DNA of 34,633 bases from Halomonas elongata. GTDB lineage: Bacteria > Pseudomonadota > Gammaproteobacteria > Pseudomonadales > Halomonadaceae. Below are positions 23,001 through 30,536 of this stretch, piece by piece. The translations under genes and the position numbers were made by a program. The notes beneath the pieces are model-generated. The model ran no database searches, was not told the origin of the DNA, and was given only the letters and a program-made list of their open reading frames with translations. Location: contig NZ_JAJQTQ010000036.1 in assembly GCF_029081005.1 (NCBI RefSeq), forward strand, positions 1 through 34,633, written 5' to 3'. The stretch's first letter is position 1; each line of letters starts with the position of its first letter.

Positions 23001-25929
23001 CGATCAGATCGGCACCAACTCGGGCGCGATTGCCGATGTGCAGGACCGCGCCGATCAGATTCGCAGCGACCTGACAACCGAAGTCGGTCGTCTTGACGGG
23101 CGGGCTGACCAGATTCGCAGCGACCTGACCGATGCCGAGGGCCGCATCGGGACGATCGAGGGCAACGTCAGCGACATCGAAACCAACGTCGGTAATGCCG
23201 TTGACCGGATCACCAGTGTCGAGACGCTTGCAGAATCGAACGAGGGCGCGGTCAACAACTTGGCTCTGGATGTCTCGACGCTCGAGGAGCGCACCGACGA
23301 TGCCGAGGCGTCGATCATCGAGACGCGGCGGATCGACGAGCTGAACGGCGTTCTTGAGGCTGTCACATCGTCGGTGTCATCGGTGCAGAATGCCGTCGGC
23401 AGCGCATCCCAGTCAGTCGAGACGATCAATCGCATCAGCAAGGACGGCGTATTGCTCCAGCGCCAGGAGCTGCTCGAGGGCGAGTTCGAGGACGCCGACG
23501 GTCGGATCAACGACATCGTCAACCTCACGCTGTCGCCCGGCTCGGCACTGCTGACGCGGTTCGGACAGATCGAAGGGAGTGTCGATGACGTAAACGGGCG
23601 CGTGACGAACGTCGAGAACCTCGACATCTCGTCAGATTCCGCGCTGCTGACAAAGCTGAACGAGATTGAAGGCGAAGCCGGCAATGCCAGCGGCCTCGCG
23701 CAAGACATCGTCGACCTCAATCTCGCCCAGGACGCGGCGATCATCAACCGGTTTGAGAGCGTTGAGGGCAGCGTCGACGACGTGTCCGGCGACGTGCAGG
23801 ACGTCGTGAACCTCAATCTCTCGCCGTCGTCAGCGCTGATTGGCCGATTCGAAACCATCGAGGGCACGGTCAACGACCCCGACACAGGCGTGGCGGCGGC
23901 TCATGCGGCTGCGCGTGACATTCGGCAGATGAATCTGTCGTCGTCTACAGCGTTGGTCAGTCGATTTGAGACCATCGAGGGCGATGTCAGCAACGCCCAA
24001 GGCTCGATTCAGGACATCCAGAACCTGGACCTCGCACCAGATTCCGCGCTGATCGAGCGGTTTAGCACCCTCGAAGGCACGGTCAATGACCCGGATACGG
24101 GCGTCGCCGCCGCGCATGCCGCAGCTCAAGACATCCGTCAGCTCAATCTGTCGTCTGCCACGGCGCTGATCAGCCGATTCGAGACTATCGAGGGCAATGT
24201 CAGTAATGCGCAGGGCTCGATCCAGGATATTCGGAACCTGAATCTCGCTACAGACTCTGCACTGATTCAGCGATTCCAGTCGGTCGAGGGCAGCGTGAGC
24301 AATGTCGACGGCCGCGTTGACGATGTCATCAACCTGGATCTCTCGTCGTCTTCTGCATTGATCGACAGATTCGAGACTGTCGAGGGTAGCGTCGGCGGAG
24401 TAAATGGCCGCGTCGACGACGTCGTGTCGCTGAATTTCAGCGAGGGCGAGAACTATCTCGTTCAGCGTTTCGAGAACATCGAGACCGCTACAGCCGACGG
24501 CCTGAGTACCGTTCGGTCAGAGATGCGGGCCGAGCTTGATAATCAATCTCTGATTGCTGACGGCTCTTTCAGCACCGGCGATGGGTCGCTGTGGGATAAC
24601 ACCAGCCACGTCAACATTGTTGATGCATCAAGCGGGACGAGTCCGGTATTCGCTAACGCCCCGGCGAGCTATTTCGCGCAATTCCAGAATCACACATCGG
24701 GGACGAATCGCCATGTGACGGGCCCGTTCCGGCCCGCAGCCCCTGGCGATATTTACACCGTCAAGATGGACTATTCGTCTCGACTGAGCCCCGACGGTGA
24801 TTTGCGGCTATCGGTTCAGTGGCATTCCGCCGATGGCTCGCTAGTTTCGTGGGACACAGTGCAGGCTGTCGATATATCAACACACCCGGACGGCGAGTGG
24901 GCGACTACCAAACCGACACAAATGACCGTGCCAGCCGGCGCCACATCGGGCCGCATCGTCGTCTCTGCCCGCAACACGACGCAGGGTAATCCGGTTTTCA
25001 CGAATGTCGCGGCATCGCGCTCTGACGCCGCGATGGCGGAGCGTATCGATACCGTGCAGACGCAGCTCGGCGAGGACATCGCTGGGGTTCAGGAGCAGGC
25101 GCAGACGGAAATCGACGCCCAGGCGGATCGCATCAATGCAATGTGGTCGCTCAAAGTGCAGGCGAATGATCGAATCGCCGGGATGGTCCTTGGCAATGAT
25201 GGACGAGAGGCCGTGCTTGGCTTCATGGCCGACCAGCTCTATATTGCCGACCCGGATGACCCGGCTAACGCTGATTTAGGCTTTATCTATGACAACGGGC
25301 AACTGCTGCTGCGCGAGGCACTGATCGCGTCGCTGACGTTCGGCAAGCTGACCGATGGCTCGGGCAATTTCATCGTCGATAACAATGGGCGCGTGAAAGC
25401 GCAGTATATCGATGCTGATAACCTGTCGGTTCGGTGGGCTAATATCCAGAACGTCAATATTCAAAATGCCGATATTGGTGTTGGCGAGATTGACACGCTG
25501 AGGCTGGCCGGAAATTCAGTAACAGTGCCCACGGAATCAAGAAACGGCTCTCAAACCGGAGATCTAGATGCCGGCCAATGGACGAATGTCCTTAGCATAA
25601 ATTCACCTGGTTCTGGAAAATGCCTGATAACGGCCAGCTTTGTTATTGAAGACGTGCAGGAGACTCCCGGAGACACAAGCCCATTTGCCGCTGACGTGAG
25701 ATTCCTGGTCGATGACTCGGAGTACATAATGTTCCCGTCGATTGCTGTCGCTAGTTTCGCCGACAATTCCAGCGGTGGCTACAAGGGTACAGCCTCGGTG
25801 TCGTTCTCTTTCGCAAGTAGCTCAACCGCCAACGTTCGAATGCAAGTCCGGCACTACCAAGGTAGCGGGGCAACGGCGAGTATGAGGGTCAGTCGGCGAT
25901 ACATGCATGCAACTAGGTTCTTGAGGTGA
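20020..25929 (+). CDS. J-like tail tip / host specificity protein
   Basis: This 1969-residue protein forms the central tip and binds the receptor. I chose the ATG at 20020 (GGAAGGA 8 bases upstream); the frame is open 61 codons further back inside the NlpC gene. Residues 1-70 resemble a small beta-grasp (gpI-like) domain. A glycine-rich hydrophobic segment follows (73-125), then the J/TipJ core (about 140-760, for instance YGVVPRVYGNPRWYPKLAAN). Two fibronectin-like domains follow (about 770-965), then coiled coil and the repeat array (1168-1489). Next come a carbohydrate-binding-like beta domain (about 1510-1660), a DUF1983-type part (WSLKVQANDRIAGMVLGNDG, about 1708) and a separate C-terminal beta domain from about 1830. 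No separate gpI gene is present, which fits fusion into this protein. Confidence 0.92.
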   Translation: MVQLVARPSPVRSDLYTAEIPDGMSLSAVLGDDMPESVRAQIDGEVIPRERWAEPLPAEAQVLITGTPEDDGIGRAIAMIGVALVAGWAAPIVAGAIGVGGITGGVTAVTAGLTMVGSLAVNALVPPEMPSQQSPTQPNVRNSITGTRNQIDKYGVVPRVYGNPRWYPKLAANPVTEIAGNDQYMRMLLVLGYGPLEVAGNRVGAGHSVLRNASVGDNITIGETSLDEYEDVEWEIGTPDQLSLMTPDIAEEQVGVALNQTGEVREHEWVADDVPPVVRTTAPNTREISMDLTFRAGLWVTTDNGKTRGCRVKYSIRYRESGTSQWTTLDDNWVIEDHTKETKRVNRRWTVPAGQYDVELTRLATYLRDDNSPQTDSTWAVLRSAQEGPAYTGDHVLIALRIRATDQLNGVIDQLRIRTQAVLRMWNGSDWVMQATNNPGWAYIDAMTGKQVGNPIGDNRLHLEDIANWASFCDNQGLDYHHVHDGDETVLDRARSIAAGGQGSFAFRDGRFGIVFDDPNTPIVQAITPRNASGFSSSIQYKDLPHAIRVKYVDPDTWSDAERIVYRPGYGESNATRFEDFQLQGVASADEAWHHGQYHMRQAILRPETFKASMDWENLAIVRGNRVLYQYDAILVGLGTARVKSVSGTTVVLDERLEYTEQRAYGISVRGVDDAAGKAKLIATQVTGAEIGETDTFTTVESIDVEPGDLVVYGVMGKESIDAKVSKIQPNQDFGADLTLVNAAPDIYDYSTAPAFDPGITNPIPPDRVRPPIPQITSVRGDETAAQQNQDGSFTTLIRVAYAFSAQVGLPNLHIETRYRIVGEDAWDHAGPFTATGNLTLRDVDEEQDYEIQLRATNGSTASVWSQTATLTVTGQAVQVPQTIDVKRGTFTLTLIPHGLYAGAQFEFFRSSAPLALGDVETSAQQLSIGTTLVDTDLMPDTTYYYYVRQWTASRVSEFAVVEATTKNDPAAVISNISGEIGRTEVDDELRSELDQIGTNSGAIADVQDRADQIRSDLTTEVGRLDGRADQIRSDLTDAEGRIGTIEGNVSDIETNVGNAVDRITSVETLAESNEGAVNNLALDVSTLEERTDDAEASIIETRRIDELNGVLEAVTSSVSSVQNAVGSASQSVETINRISKDGVLLQRQELLEGEFEDADGRINDIVNLTLSPGSALLTRFGQIEGSVDDVNGRVTNVENLDISSDSALLTKLNEIEGEAGNASGLAQDIVDLNLAQDAAIINRFESVEGSVDDVSGDVQDVVNLNLSPSSALIGRFETIEGTVNDPDTGVAAAHAAARDIRQMNLSSSTALVSRFETIEGDVSNAQGSIQDIQNLDLAPDSALIERFSTLEGTVNDPDTGVAAAHAAAQDIRQLNLSSATALISRFETIEGNVSNAQGSIQDIRNLNLATDSALIQRFQSVEGSVSNVDGRVDDVINLDLSSSSALIDRFETVEGSVGGVNGRVDDVVSLNFSEGENYLVQRFENIETATADGLSTVRSEMRAELDNQSLIADGSFSTGDGSLWDNTSHVNIVDASSGTSPVFANAPASYFAQFQNHTSGTNRHVTGPFRPAAPGDIYTVKMDYSSRLSPDGDLRLSVQWHSADGSLVSWDTVQAVDISTHPDGEWATTKPTQMTVPAGATSGRIVVSARNTTQGNPVFTNVAASRSDAAMAERIDTVQTQLGEDIAGVQEQAQTEIDAQADRINAMWSLKVQANDRIAGMVLGNDGREAVLGFMADQLYIADPDDPANADLGFIYDNGQLLLREALIASLTFGKLTDGSGNFIVDNNGRVKAQYIDADNLSVRWANIQNVNIQNADIGVGEIDTLRLAGNSVTVPTESRNGSQTGDLDAGQWTNVLSINSPGSGKCLITASFVIEDVQETPGDTSPFAADVRFLVDDSEYIMFPSIAVASFADNSSGGYKGTASVSFSFASSSTANVRMQVRHYQGSGATASMRVSRRYMHATRFLR
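23521..24486 (+). repeat. Array of about ten 32-residue repeats inside the J-like gene
   Basis: The encoded unit is roughly NL-x-LS-x-x-SALI-x-RFE-x-IEG-x-V followed by about ten variable residues and D-V/I. Around ten copies run from residue 1168 to 1489. Two copies carry the insert TVNDPDTGVAAAHAAA, making a 71-residue super-repeat (23866-24078 and 24079-24291). Earlier, at 23043-23148, an 18-residue unit RADQIRSDLT is doubled. The array should form a long trimeric coiled-coil stalk. Confidence 0.85.
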
Positions 25930-26366
25930 CCACCTTGAAAATCATAGCAATACACCGGGAAGGGCTTCCGACGATAGAACGTATTGTCGAAGTTCCTTTG
26001 TTGGAATGCCCGCTTGACGATGAAGTCCGGAAGGCCCTATCGCTCCCGAAGAGCTATCCAGATGATCAATGCAGCGATGGCGAGTCTTGGGTCGAAGTCT
26101 CGGGGGACGTGGACGGAGAAACCCACTACATTGACCTCGATCAGCGGGTCGCTGTGGCGCGATCCGCATTCAACCCCGAGTACAGCATCAACGGCCTGGT
26201 CGTTCGGTTCGACTGGCTGCCGGGCGGCACCGTCATCGGTGCGATGAGGCAGACGATGAAATCAGATGGTGATGATGAGATCGAGTTCGACGTGCCTGGT
26301 ACGTACCGCATCGGCCTTCATCATCCCCATTATCGGGATGAAGTCATGGAGGTGACCGTTGGGTAA
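25926..26366 (+). CDS. Tail-associated protein after J, unassigned
   Basis: This protein has 146 residues from the GTG at 25926, which overlaps the J stop. A TTG at 25935 has the better ribosome site (GAGG 8 bases upstream) and would give 143 residues starting LKIIAIHREGLPTIERIVEV. The protein is mixed, with a beta-rich C-terminal part (FDVPGTYRIGLHHPHYRDEV) like a small Ig-type domain. Genes in this place often encode tail fibre or chaperone parts. I do not recognise a family. Confidence 0.7.
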   Translation: MTTLKIIAIHREGLPTIERIVEVPLLECPLDDEVRKALSLPKSYPDDQCSDGESWVEVSGDVDGETHYIDLDQRVAVARSAFNPEYSINGLVVRFDWLPGGTVIGAMRQTMKSDGDDEIEFDVPGTYRIGLHHPHYRDEVMEVTVG

Positions 26367-26739
26367 ACTCAGGATCAAAAGCCACGCCGACCGCGCCGCC
26401 GCTCGGGCGCACTACCTCGATGCCGTAGACCGTGCCGCACCTGACGTCCCGTCATTGATCGCCGCCCGGCGCGAGGTCAAATGGGCCGAAGTCCAGGCAG
26501 GTGACGGACCGATCCTCCGTGCCGAAGCCGACGCCCTGGGCTGCTCGCTGCAATCCGTCATCGACAGCGTGATAGCCGCACGCCTGCAGTGGTGTGAGTC
26601 CGAGGCGGCGCGAGAAGCCGCCCGCATCCGAGCCAAAACCCGCATTCGAAACGCCGAAACACCAGCGGACATGCACCGCGCTTACACCGACTACACAGCC
26701 GCCCTCGAAGCGGCTTTTTCATGCCCGGAGGAACGATAA
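26359..26739 (+). CDS. Helical protein before the tail fibre gene, unassigned
   Basis: This 126-residue protein starts at a TTG at 26359, which follows GGAGGTGA and overlaps the preceding gene by 8 bp. It is alpha-helical and alanine/arginine-rich (RAEADALGCSLQSVIDSVIA, then EAAREAARIRAKTRIRNAET). Its length and place match small helical proteins that accompany tail fibres in Pseudomonas and Halomonas phages. The last codons run through a terminator-like hairpin (26697-26719). Function is unknown; fibre assembly is a guess from position. Confidence 0.7.
   Translation: MGKLRIKSHADRAAARAHYLDAVDRAAPDVPSLIAARREVKWAEVQAGDGPILRAEADALGCSLQSVIDSVIAARLQWCESEAAREAARIRAKTRIRNAETPADMHRAYTDYTAALEAAFSCPEER
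26697..26719 (+). terminator. Terminator-like hairpin at the end of a gene
   Basis: AGCCGC (26697-26702) pairs with GCGGCT (26710-26715), followed by TTTT. It lies inside the last codons of the preceding gene, 20 bp before the tail fibre start. Confidence 0.6.
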
Positions 26740-27684
26740 ATGGCATACGAAACTGTAGACCAGGCCAACCAGCATACTATTGAGACGCTTGAGGAGCTGG
26801 AAAGGCGAGCCCGGGTCCTCGTCAACTTGCTGATAGGCGGTATTGATGTCGGGCAGACCGGCGCGCTGGGTGACTTGGCTCTGCTTAGTACATTGTCAAG
26901 CGCGGATGTTGGCAACCCTGCCGTATTACGAGAGTCAATGAACTTCTCTGGGGCATCTCTTGTTGAGATGCGTAAGTACGGTGTCGGCGGTACCGTGCAG
27001 CCAGATTACCCGCTATCAGACCTGGATAGTAATCCGAATTCAATTTATTCAGGCGTGTATCGGGTAACCGCTTTGGTAGCTAACAGGCCAGGATCGGGCT
27101 CTGGCACAGTGACCGTACTGCAATTTGATCCCAACAATACAATTTTAGTTTATAGAGAGGTCCAGACCGGGGATGAGTATATTAGATCATTCAGCGGAAA
27201 TCTTGGGACGTGGCGCAGCGGATGGATTGCTAGCTGGGGGCAGAGTAACACAACTGTCGATTCCAACGGATTCATAAAAGAGGCGAGCCCGATATTCCGC
27301 CTCGCCAATCTGCCATCCACATCCCAGGGGCAGGGGTTTAGTGCTGCCGGTGCCGGCATGGCGAATGTCGAAGCCCAGGGTGTCACCGCCGAGCATGTGG
27401 GTACCGGCGTCTATGAGGTTTCCGGCTCGCTTGGGCTGGCTGCCGAGGGCTGGCAGATCGAGCTGCCCCAGGAGCCAGGCACCGGACAACACATGATCAT
27501 GGCGCAGACGTCGTGGGACGCCGATACGAACGTCCTCACGGTGCGTACATTCAACCGCCAGTTCGATGCTAGCACTGCATCGATCGTGCCTGGTGACCCC
27601 GCCGACATCCCCGATGGACGCTGGCTCGACCTGCGCCTCGAGATGCCGGAGCCGGAGGACCCGGAAGGGCCGGTCGAGCCCTGA
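26740..27684 (+). CDS. Tail fibre protein
   Basis: This 314-residue protein has a helical N-terminus (ANQHTIETLEELERRARVLV) that probably attaches to the tail. A beta-rich middle follows (about 75-165). The C-terminal domain has a well-known phage fibre pattern: SNTTVDSNGFIKEASPIFRL (about 170-189), then VEAQGVTAEHVGTGVYEVSG, GWQIELPQEPGTGQHMIMAQ, LTVRTFNR and the closing DPADIPDGRWLDLRLEMPEP. That module is shared by tail fibres of many enterobacterial phages. GGAGGAACGATAA precedes the start. The middle is visibly AT-richer (for example near 27121-27190) than the C-terminal part, which suggests domain exchange. Confidence 0.87.
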   Translation: MAYETVDQANQHTIETLEELERRARVLVNLLIGGIDVGQTGALGDLALLSTLSSADVGNPAVLRESMNFSGASLVEMRKYGVGGTVQPDYPLSDLDSNPNSIYSGVYRVTALVANRPGSGSGTVTVLQFDPNNTILVYREVQTGDEYIRSFSGNLGTWRSGWIASWGQSNTTVDSNGFIKEASPIFRLANLPSTSQGQGFSAAGAGMANVEAQGVTAEHVGTGVYEVSGSLGLAAEGWQIELPQEPGTGQHMIMAQTSWDADTNVLTVRTFNRQFDASTASIVPGDPADIPDGRWLDLRLEMPEPEDPEGPVEP

Positions 27685-27694
27685 CGCCGATCTC

Positions 27695-27838
27695 TTACAG
27701 CGGCCCACTCTCGGCTAGCAGTTGCTCGATCAGGTCGGCGGCCTCACGGCTTGCTCGATCATATGGCCGCTGCCGGAGCTGCTCGACGATCTGCTCGGGC
27801 GTCAGGGTGCGGGGTGGGTATGTGTGGGGCTGGGGCAT
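27695..27838 (-). CDS. Small protein at the right prophage end, unassigned
   Basis: This 47-residue protein starts at the ATG at 27838, seven bases after AGGAGAG on the minus strand, and reads MPQPHTYPPRTLTPEQIVEQ, then LRQRPYDRASREAADLIEQL. The frame is open 17 codons further upstream but without a ribosome site. It has a proline-rich start and one charged helix. It faces the tail fibre gene, 10 bp apart. It may be the last gene of the prophage. No family is recognised. Confidence 0.6.
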   Translation of the reverse strand: MPQPHTYPPRTLTPEQIVEQLRQRPYDRASREAADLIEQLLAESGPL

Positions 27839-27879
27839 GGGCTTCTCTCCTGAATACCACCTGCTTATGCCCAGCATAG

Positions 27880-27956
27880 CGCGTCTCACGCCAGTGACGC
27901 CGAATGAGCAAAAACAACGCCTTACTCGCCACCACTCGGCGTGCTTGTGAGACGCG
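27880..27956. repeat. Imperfect two-arm inverted repeat at the prophage/chromosome border
   Basis: CGCGTCTCAC (27880-27889) pairs with GTGAGACGCG (27947-27956), and ACGCCGA (27897-27903) pairs with TCGGCGT (27936-27942). The arms are perfect, with 7- and 4-base offsets and a 32-base centre. It lies in the only long non-coding gap at the right end (27839-28008), between phage and chromosomal genes. It could be part of an attachment region or an operator for the small leftward gene. The AT-rich stretch 27957-28008 has no recognisable tRNA end. Confidence 0.6.
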
Positions 27957-28008
27957 TTTATAAGCCCATCAGTCTGATTGTTAAGGATTATTTGAAATTA
28001 TCGTGGGC

Positions 28009-29844
28009 TCACACATGCGGCTCTTCCCTCGCGTTGTCCCGTGACCGGCGACGACGACGCCATCCCGCGGACAACAGCCACAACAGCAGCAGCGCCCCGA
28101 TGGCAATCCACAGTCGCGGATCCTTGCCATGCTTCGCGACGGCACGTTCCACGCCGGGCCAACCGGCTTGCCAGCCATCGTGCAGGCGGTCTGGCACGGC
28201 ATTGACCCACTCGACGAAGCGATCGGCGATATTGGCATCCGGATCGCTGGCCGGTGCCTCGTCCGCCTCCGCGAAACGCTCGGCGGACAGCGTCGGGCCG
28301 GCCATGTCGGGCCGGTCGATACCCACCCGACTCTCGGGATTGAGGGTCAGGGTCGGCAGCACCAACTCGCGCGTTTCACCATCCAGGGTGACCGTCGCGA
28401 TCAAGCGCAGAGGCTGTCGAGTATCGTCTTCCACCTCGGGCAAGGGGAGTTGCCACCGGGTCTCGCCCACCGCTTCGGCCTCAAGGCGTCGTCCCTGGAA
28501 GTCACCATGAATCTCGGTATTGCCACGGTTGAGCTCGGGATGTTCGGCCGCCAGCACCAGCCGGTTGGTGGCCGGGTCATGCGCCACACCGATCGACGGA
28601 AGGACATTGACGGCCTGGCCAAGCTGACGCTCGAACCCCTCCCCCTGGGCGCGAATCAGCAAGCGGGCATTACCGGTCTGCGTCGGTGCCGACAGCTGGC
28701 CGCGGAAACGGTCATCGGCCACGGCATCGAGCTGCACCGAGGCGAGCACCTCGTCATCCTCCCCTTCCAGTGACACGGCAATACGCAGGTCATCGGGGAA
28801 AGGCGTCTCGGCGACCTCATGCTCGAGCCAGGCTTCCACCGGCACCGGAAAGCCGCGATACAGCGTCGTCGGCAACACCGAGGTGCGCAGGCTCCAGGGC
28901 GAGGTCACGCTGACCCGGCTCTTCGCTCCCACCGGCCCCTCGAGTCGCCACTCACCCGCCTCGGGATCGGGCACGCGAATCAGGTCGAAGTGCGGCTCCA
29001 CCTGCCAGCGAATGTCGTCGGGGGCGGTCTCGGCGGTGTACCGGGTACCATCCGGCGCCACCAGCGTCACCGGGTCCTCGTCGGGACCGTGGAAGACCAG
29101 GGCCGAGAGGTTCTCGACACTCGAATCGACGACAAAGCGATCATCCGCTTCCAGCGGCACCTGATCGGCCGGGAAGATACGCTCGATGATGTCCAGGAAG
29201 GCCCCCAGCAGGCTTTCCGGCGACTTGGCCACGGCGGCCAGCCCCCCGGTACGCTGGGCCAGTTGTTCGACCAGGGCGAGATCGGCCTCGTCGGAAAAGG
29301 CAATGGCATGCACCACCACGCCTCGGTTGGCGAATCGCGACGCCACGCTCTCCACCAGCCGCTGCCGGGATGCCTCGTCGATGCCGGGCTTGGCGCCCTG
29401 CGACGGCGGCAGGTCGATGACCCCATCGGTCATCAGGATCAGGTGTCGCCAGCCGTTGGCTTCGGCCGAAGCGGCCTGGTCCAGCGCCGTCTCGATGTCG
29501 GTGTACTGTTGATAATCGCGTAGTGCGGGCGGCAATGCCAAGGCCCGCTCACGCCATTGTTCGGACACTTCACCCAATGGCAGAGGGTTGTCGATTCGCT
29601 CACCGAAGGTCCAGACACCGGCACTCACCCCACCCGGCAACAGCGACACCAGCAGTTCCATGGCACTGGCCGCCAGCTGATCGGGATCATTGCGTTTCAT
29701 GCTGCCGGAAACATCGACCACCACCCGCACGTCCGGACGCTGCTCCGGCACCTGCGCCAGGGCTGCCCCGCCCCACCACAGGCAGCTCACCAACAGCGAC
29801 ATCGCGAGGCAGATGGTGGAGGCTCGACAACCGACTCTGGCCAT
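28009..29844 (-). CDS. VWA-domain membrane protein (chromosomal)
   Basis: This 611-residue protein starts with a signal peptide (ICLAMSLLVSCLWWGGAALA, residues 11-30). A von Willebrand A domain follows with the metal-site motif DVSGSM (D44, S46, S48), YTDIETALDQAA (metal-site Thr) and LILMTDGVIDLPPS. The middle is a set of beta domains (about 240-500), then a linker and one membrane helix near the C-terminus (LWIAIGALLLLWLLSAGW) followed by arginines. So the domain is periplasmic, anchored in the inner membrane. It is cotranscribed with the membrane protein 9 bp upstream. The family is broad; the specific role is unknown. It marks the resumption of chromosomal sequence after the prophage. Confidence 0.88.
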   Translation of the reverse strand: MARVGCRASTICLAMSLLVSCLWWGGAALAQVPEQRPDVRVVVDVSGSMKRNDPDQLAASAMELLVSLLPGGVSAGVWTFGERIDNPLPLGEVSEQWRERALALPPALRDYQQYTDIETALDQAASAEANGWRHLILMTDGVIDLPPSQGAKPGIDEASRQRLVESVASRFANRGVVVHAIAFSDEADLALVEQLAQRTGGLAAVAKSPESLLGAFLDIIERIFPADQVPLEADDRFVVDSSVENLSALVFHGPDEDPVTLVAPDGTRYTAETAPDDIRWQVEPHFDLIRVPDPEAGEWRLEGPVGAKSRVSVTSPWSLRTSVLPTTLYRGFPVPVEAWLEHEVAETPFPDDLRIAVSLEGEDDEVLASVQLDAVADDRFRGQLSAPTQTGNARLLIRAQGEGFERQLGQAVNVLPSIGVAHDPATNRLVLAAEHPELNRGNTEIHGDFQGRRLEAEAVGETRWQLPLPEVEDDTRQPLRLIATVTLDGETRELVLPTLTLNPESRVGIDRPDMAGPTLSAERFAEADEAPASDPDANIADRFVEWVNAVPDRLHDGWQAGWPGVERAVAKHGKDPRLWIAIGALLLLWLLSAGWRRRRRSRDNAREEPHV

Positions 29845-29853
29845 AGTGGTTCC

Positions 29854-30306
29854 TTAGCCGACGACCGGCTCCCGACGATCCCCATCATCCCGACGACGAT
29901 CGGCACGCGACGTCTTCTTCTCGGCCTGCTCGCCGCTCGACTCGCCGTCCGCCCGACGCGCGGACGCGCGACCGCGCCGCCACAGCAACAACCCCAGCAA
30001 GCCACCCAGACCGGCCGCCACCGCCACCAGCAACAGCGCCGAGGCCATGGTCCCGCCATCCCTTTCGAGGAAGGCCAGGCCACCCACCACCACCGCCGGT
30101 GCCATGCCGGTATAGGCATCGCCCGCGTCGTTCAGCGGCGTACTGAAACTGGACGGCACCCACATCACGCCGGCCACGGCCCAGGTGATCACCAACCGAG
30201 GCAAGCGCGGCAGAAACGCCAGCCCCATGTAGCCCGTGCCGAGCACCACCAGCGACAATACGGCGTAGCTCAGCCATAGTAGGGGAATAGAATCCGAAAT
30301 CAGCAT
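29854..30306 (-). CDS. Small inner-membrane protein upstream of the VWA gene
   Basis: This 150-residue protein has three to four hydrophobic segments: LLWLSYAVLSLVVLGTGYMG, LVITWAVAGVMWVPSSF, MAPAVVVGGLAFL and ALLLVAVAAGLGGLLGLLLW. A highly charged C-terminal tail follows (KKTSRADRRRDDGDRREP). GAGG lies six bases before the ATG. The 9-bp gap to the VWA gene indicates one operon and possibly one complex. No family is recognised. Confidence 0.8.
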   Translation of the reverse strand: MLISDSIPLLWLSYAVLSLVVLGTGYMGLAFLPRLPRLVITWAVAGVMWVPSSFSTPLNDAGDAYTGMAPAVVVGGLAFLERDGGTMASALLLVAVAAGLGGLLGLLLWRRGRASARRADGESSGEQAEKKTSRADRRRDDGDRREPVVG

Positions 30307-30333
30307 CGATACCTCATCAATCTATGTACAGTA

Positions 30334-30480
30334 AGGGAAACGCTGAATAAATCGCCGAGCATAGTGAAGCGCAAGGCGCACGGAGCACAGAAAGCGAGAC
30401 ATAACTAGTAGTTAGGCGAGCTTTCGAGCACCGCGCAACGCAGCGATTTGCATGCGCAGGCATTTAAGCAGTGTTTCCTA
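30334..30480. mobile_element. Palindromic MITE-like element, about 145 bp
   Basis: The ends GGGAAACGCTG (from 30335) and CAGTGTTTCCTAA (to 30481) are imperfect terminal inverted repeats. Inside, AAATCGC/GCGATTT, GGCGCACGG/CCGCGC and GAAAGC/GCTTTC pair around an ACTAGT centre. The whole element can fold into one long imperfect hairpin and encodes nothing. It lies in the 230-bp gap between two divergent gene groups. This is the build of a non-autonomous transposable element; a related transposase is not in the window. Confidence 0.6.
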
Positions 30481-30536
30481 AGATCCACGGTGACGCACCT
30501 TATTGAATTCACTCCGAGTATGGTACATCCCGCAGC

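Noticed and set aside
28129..29523. Plus-strand frames of 214 and 234 codons opposite the VWA gene
   Set aside because: The minus strand encodes a signal peptide, metal-site motif and membrane anchor in one frame; these are shadows.
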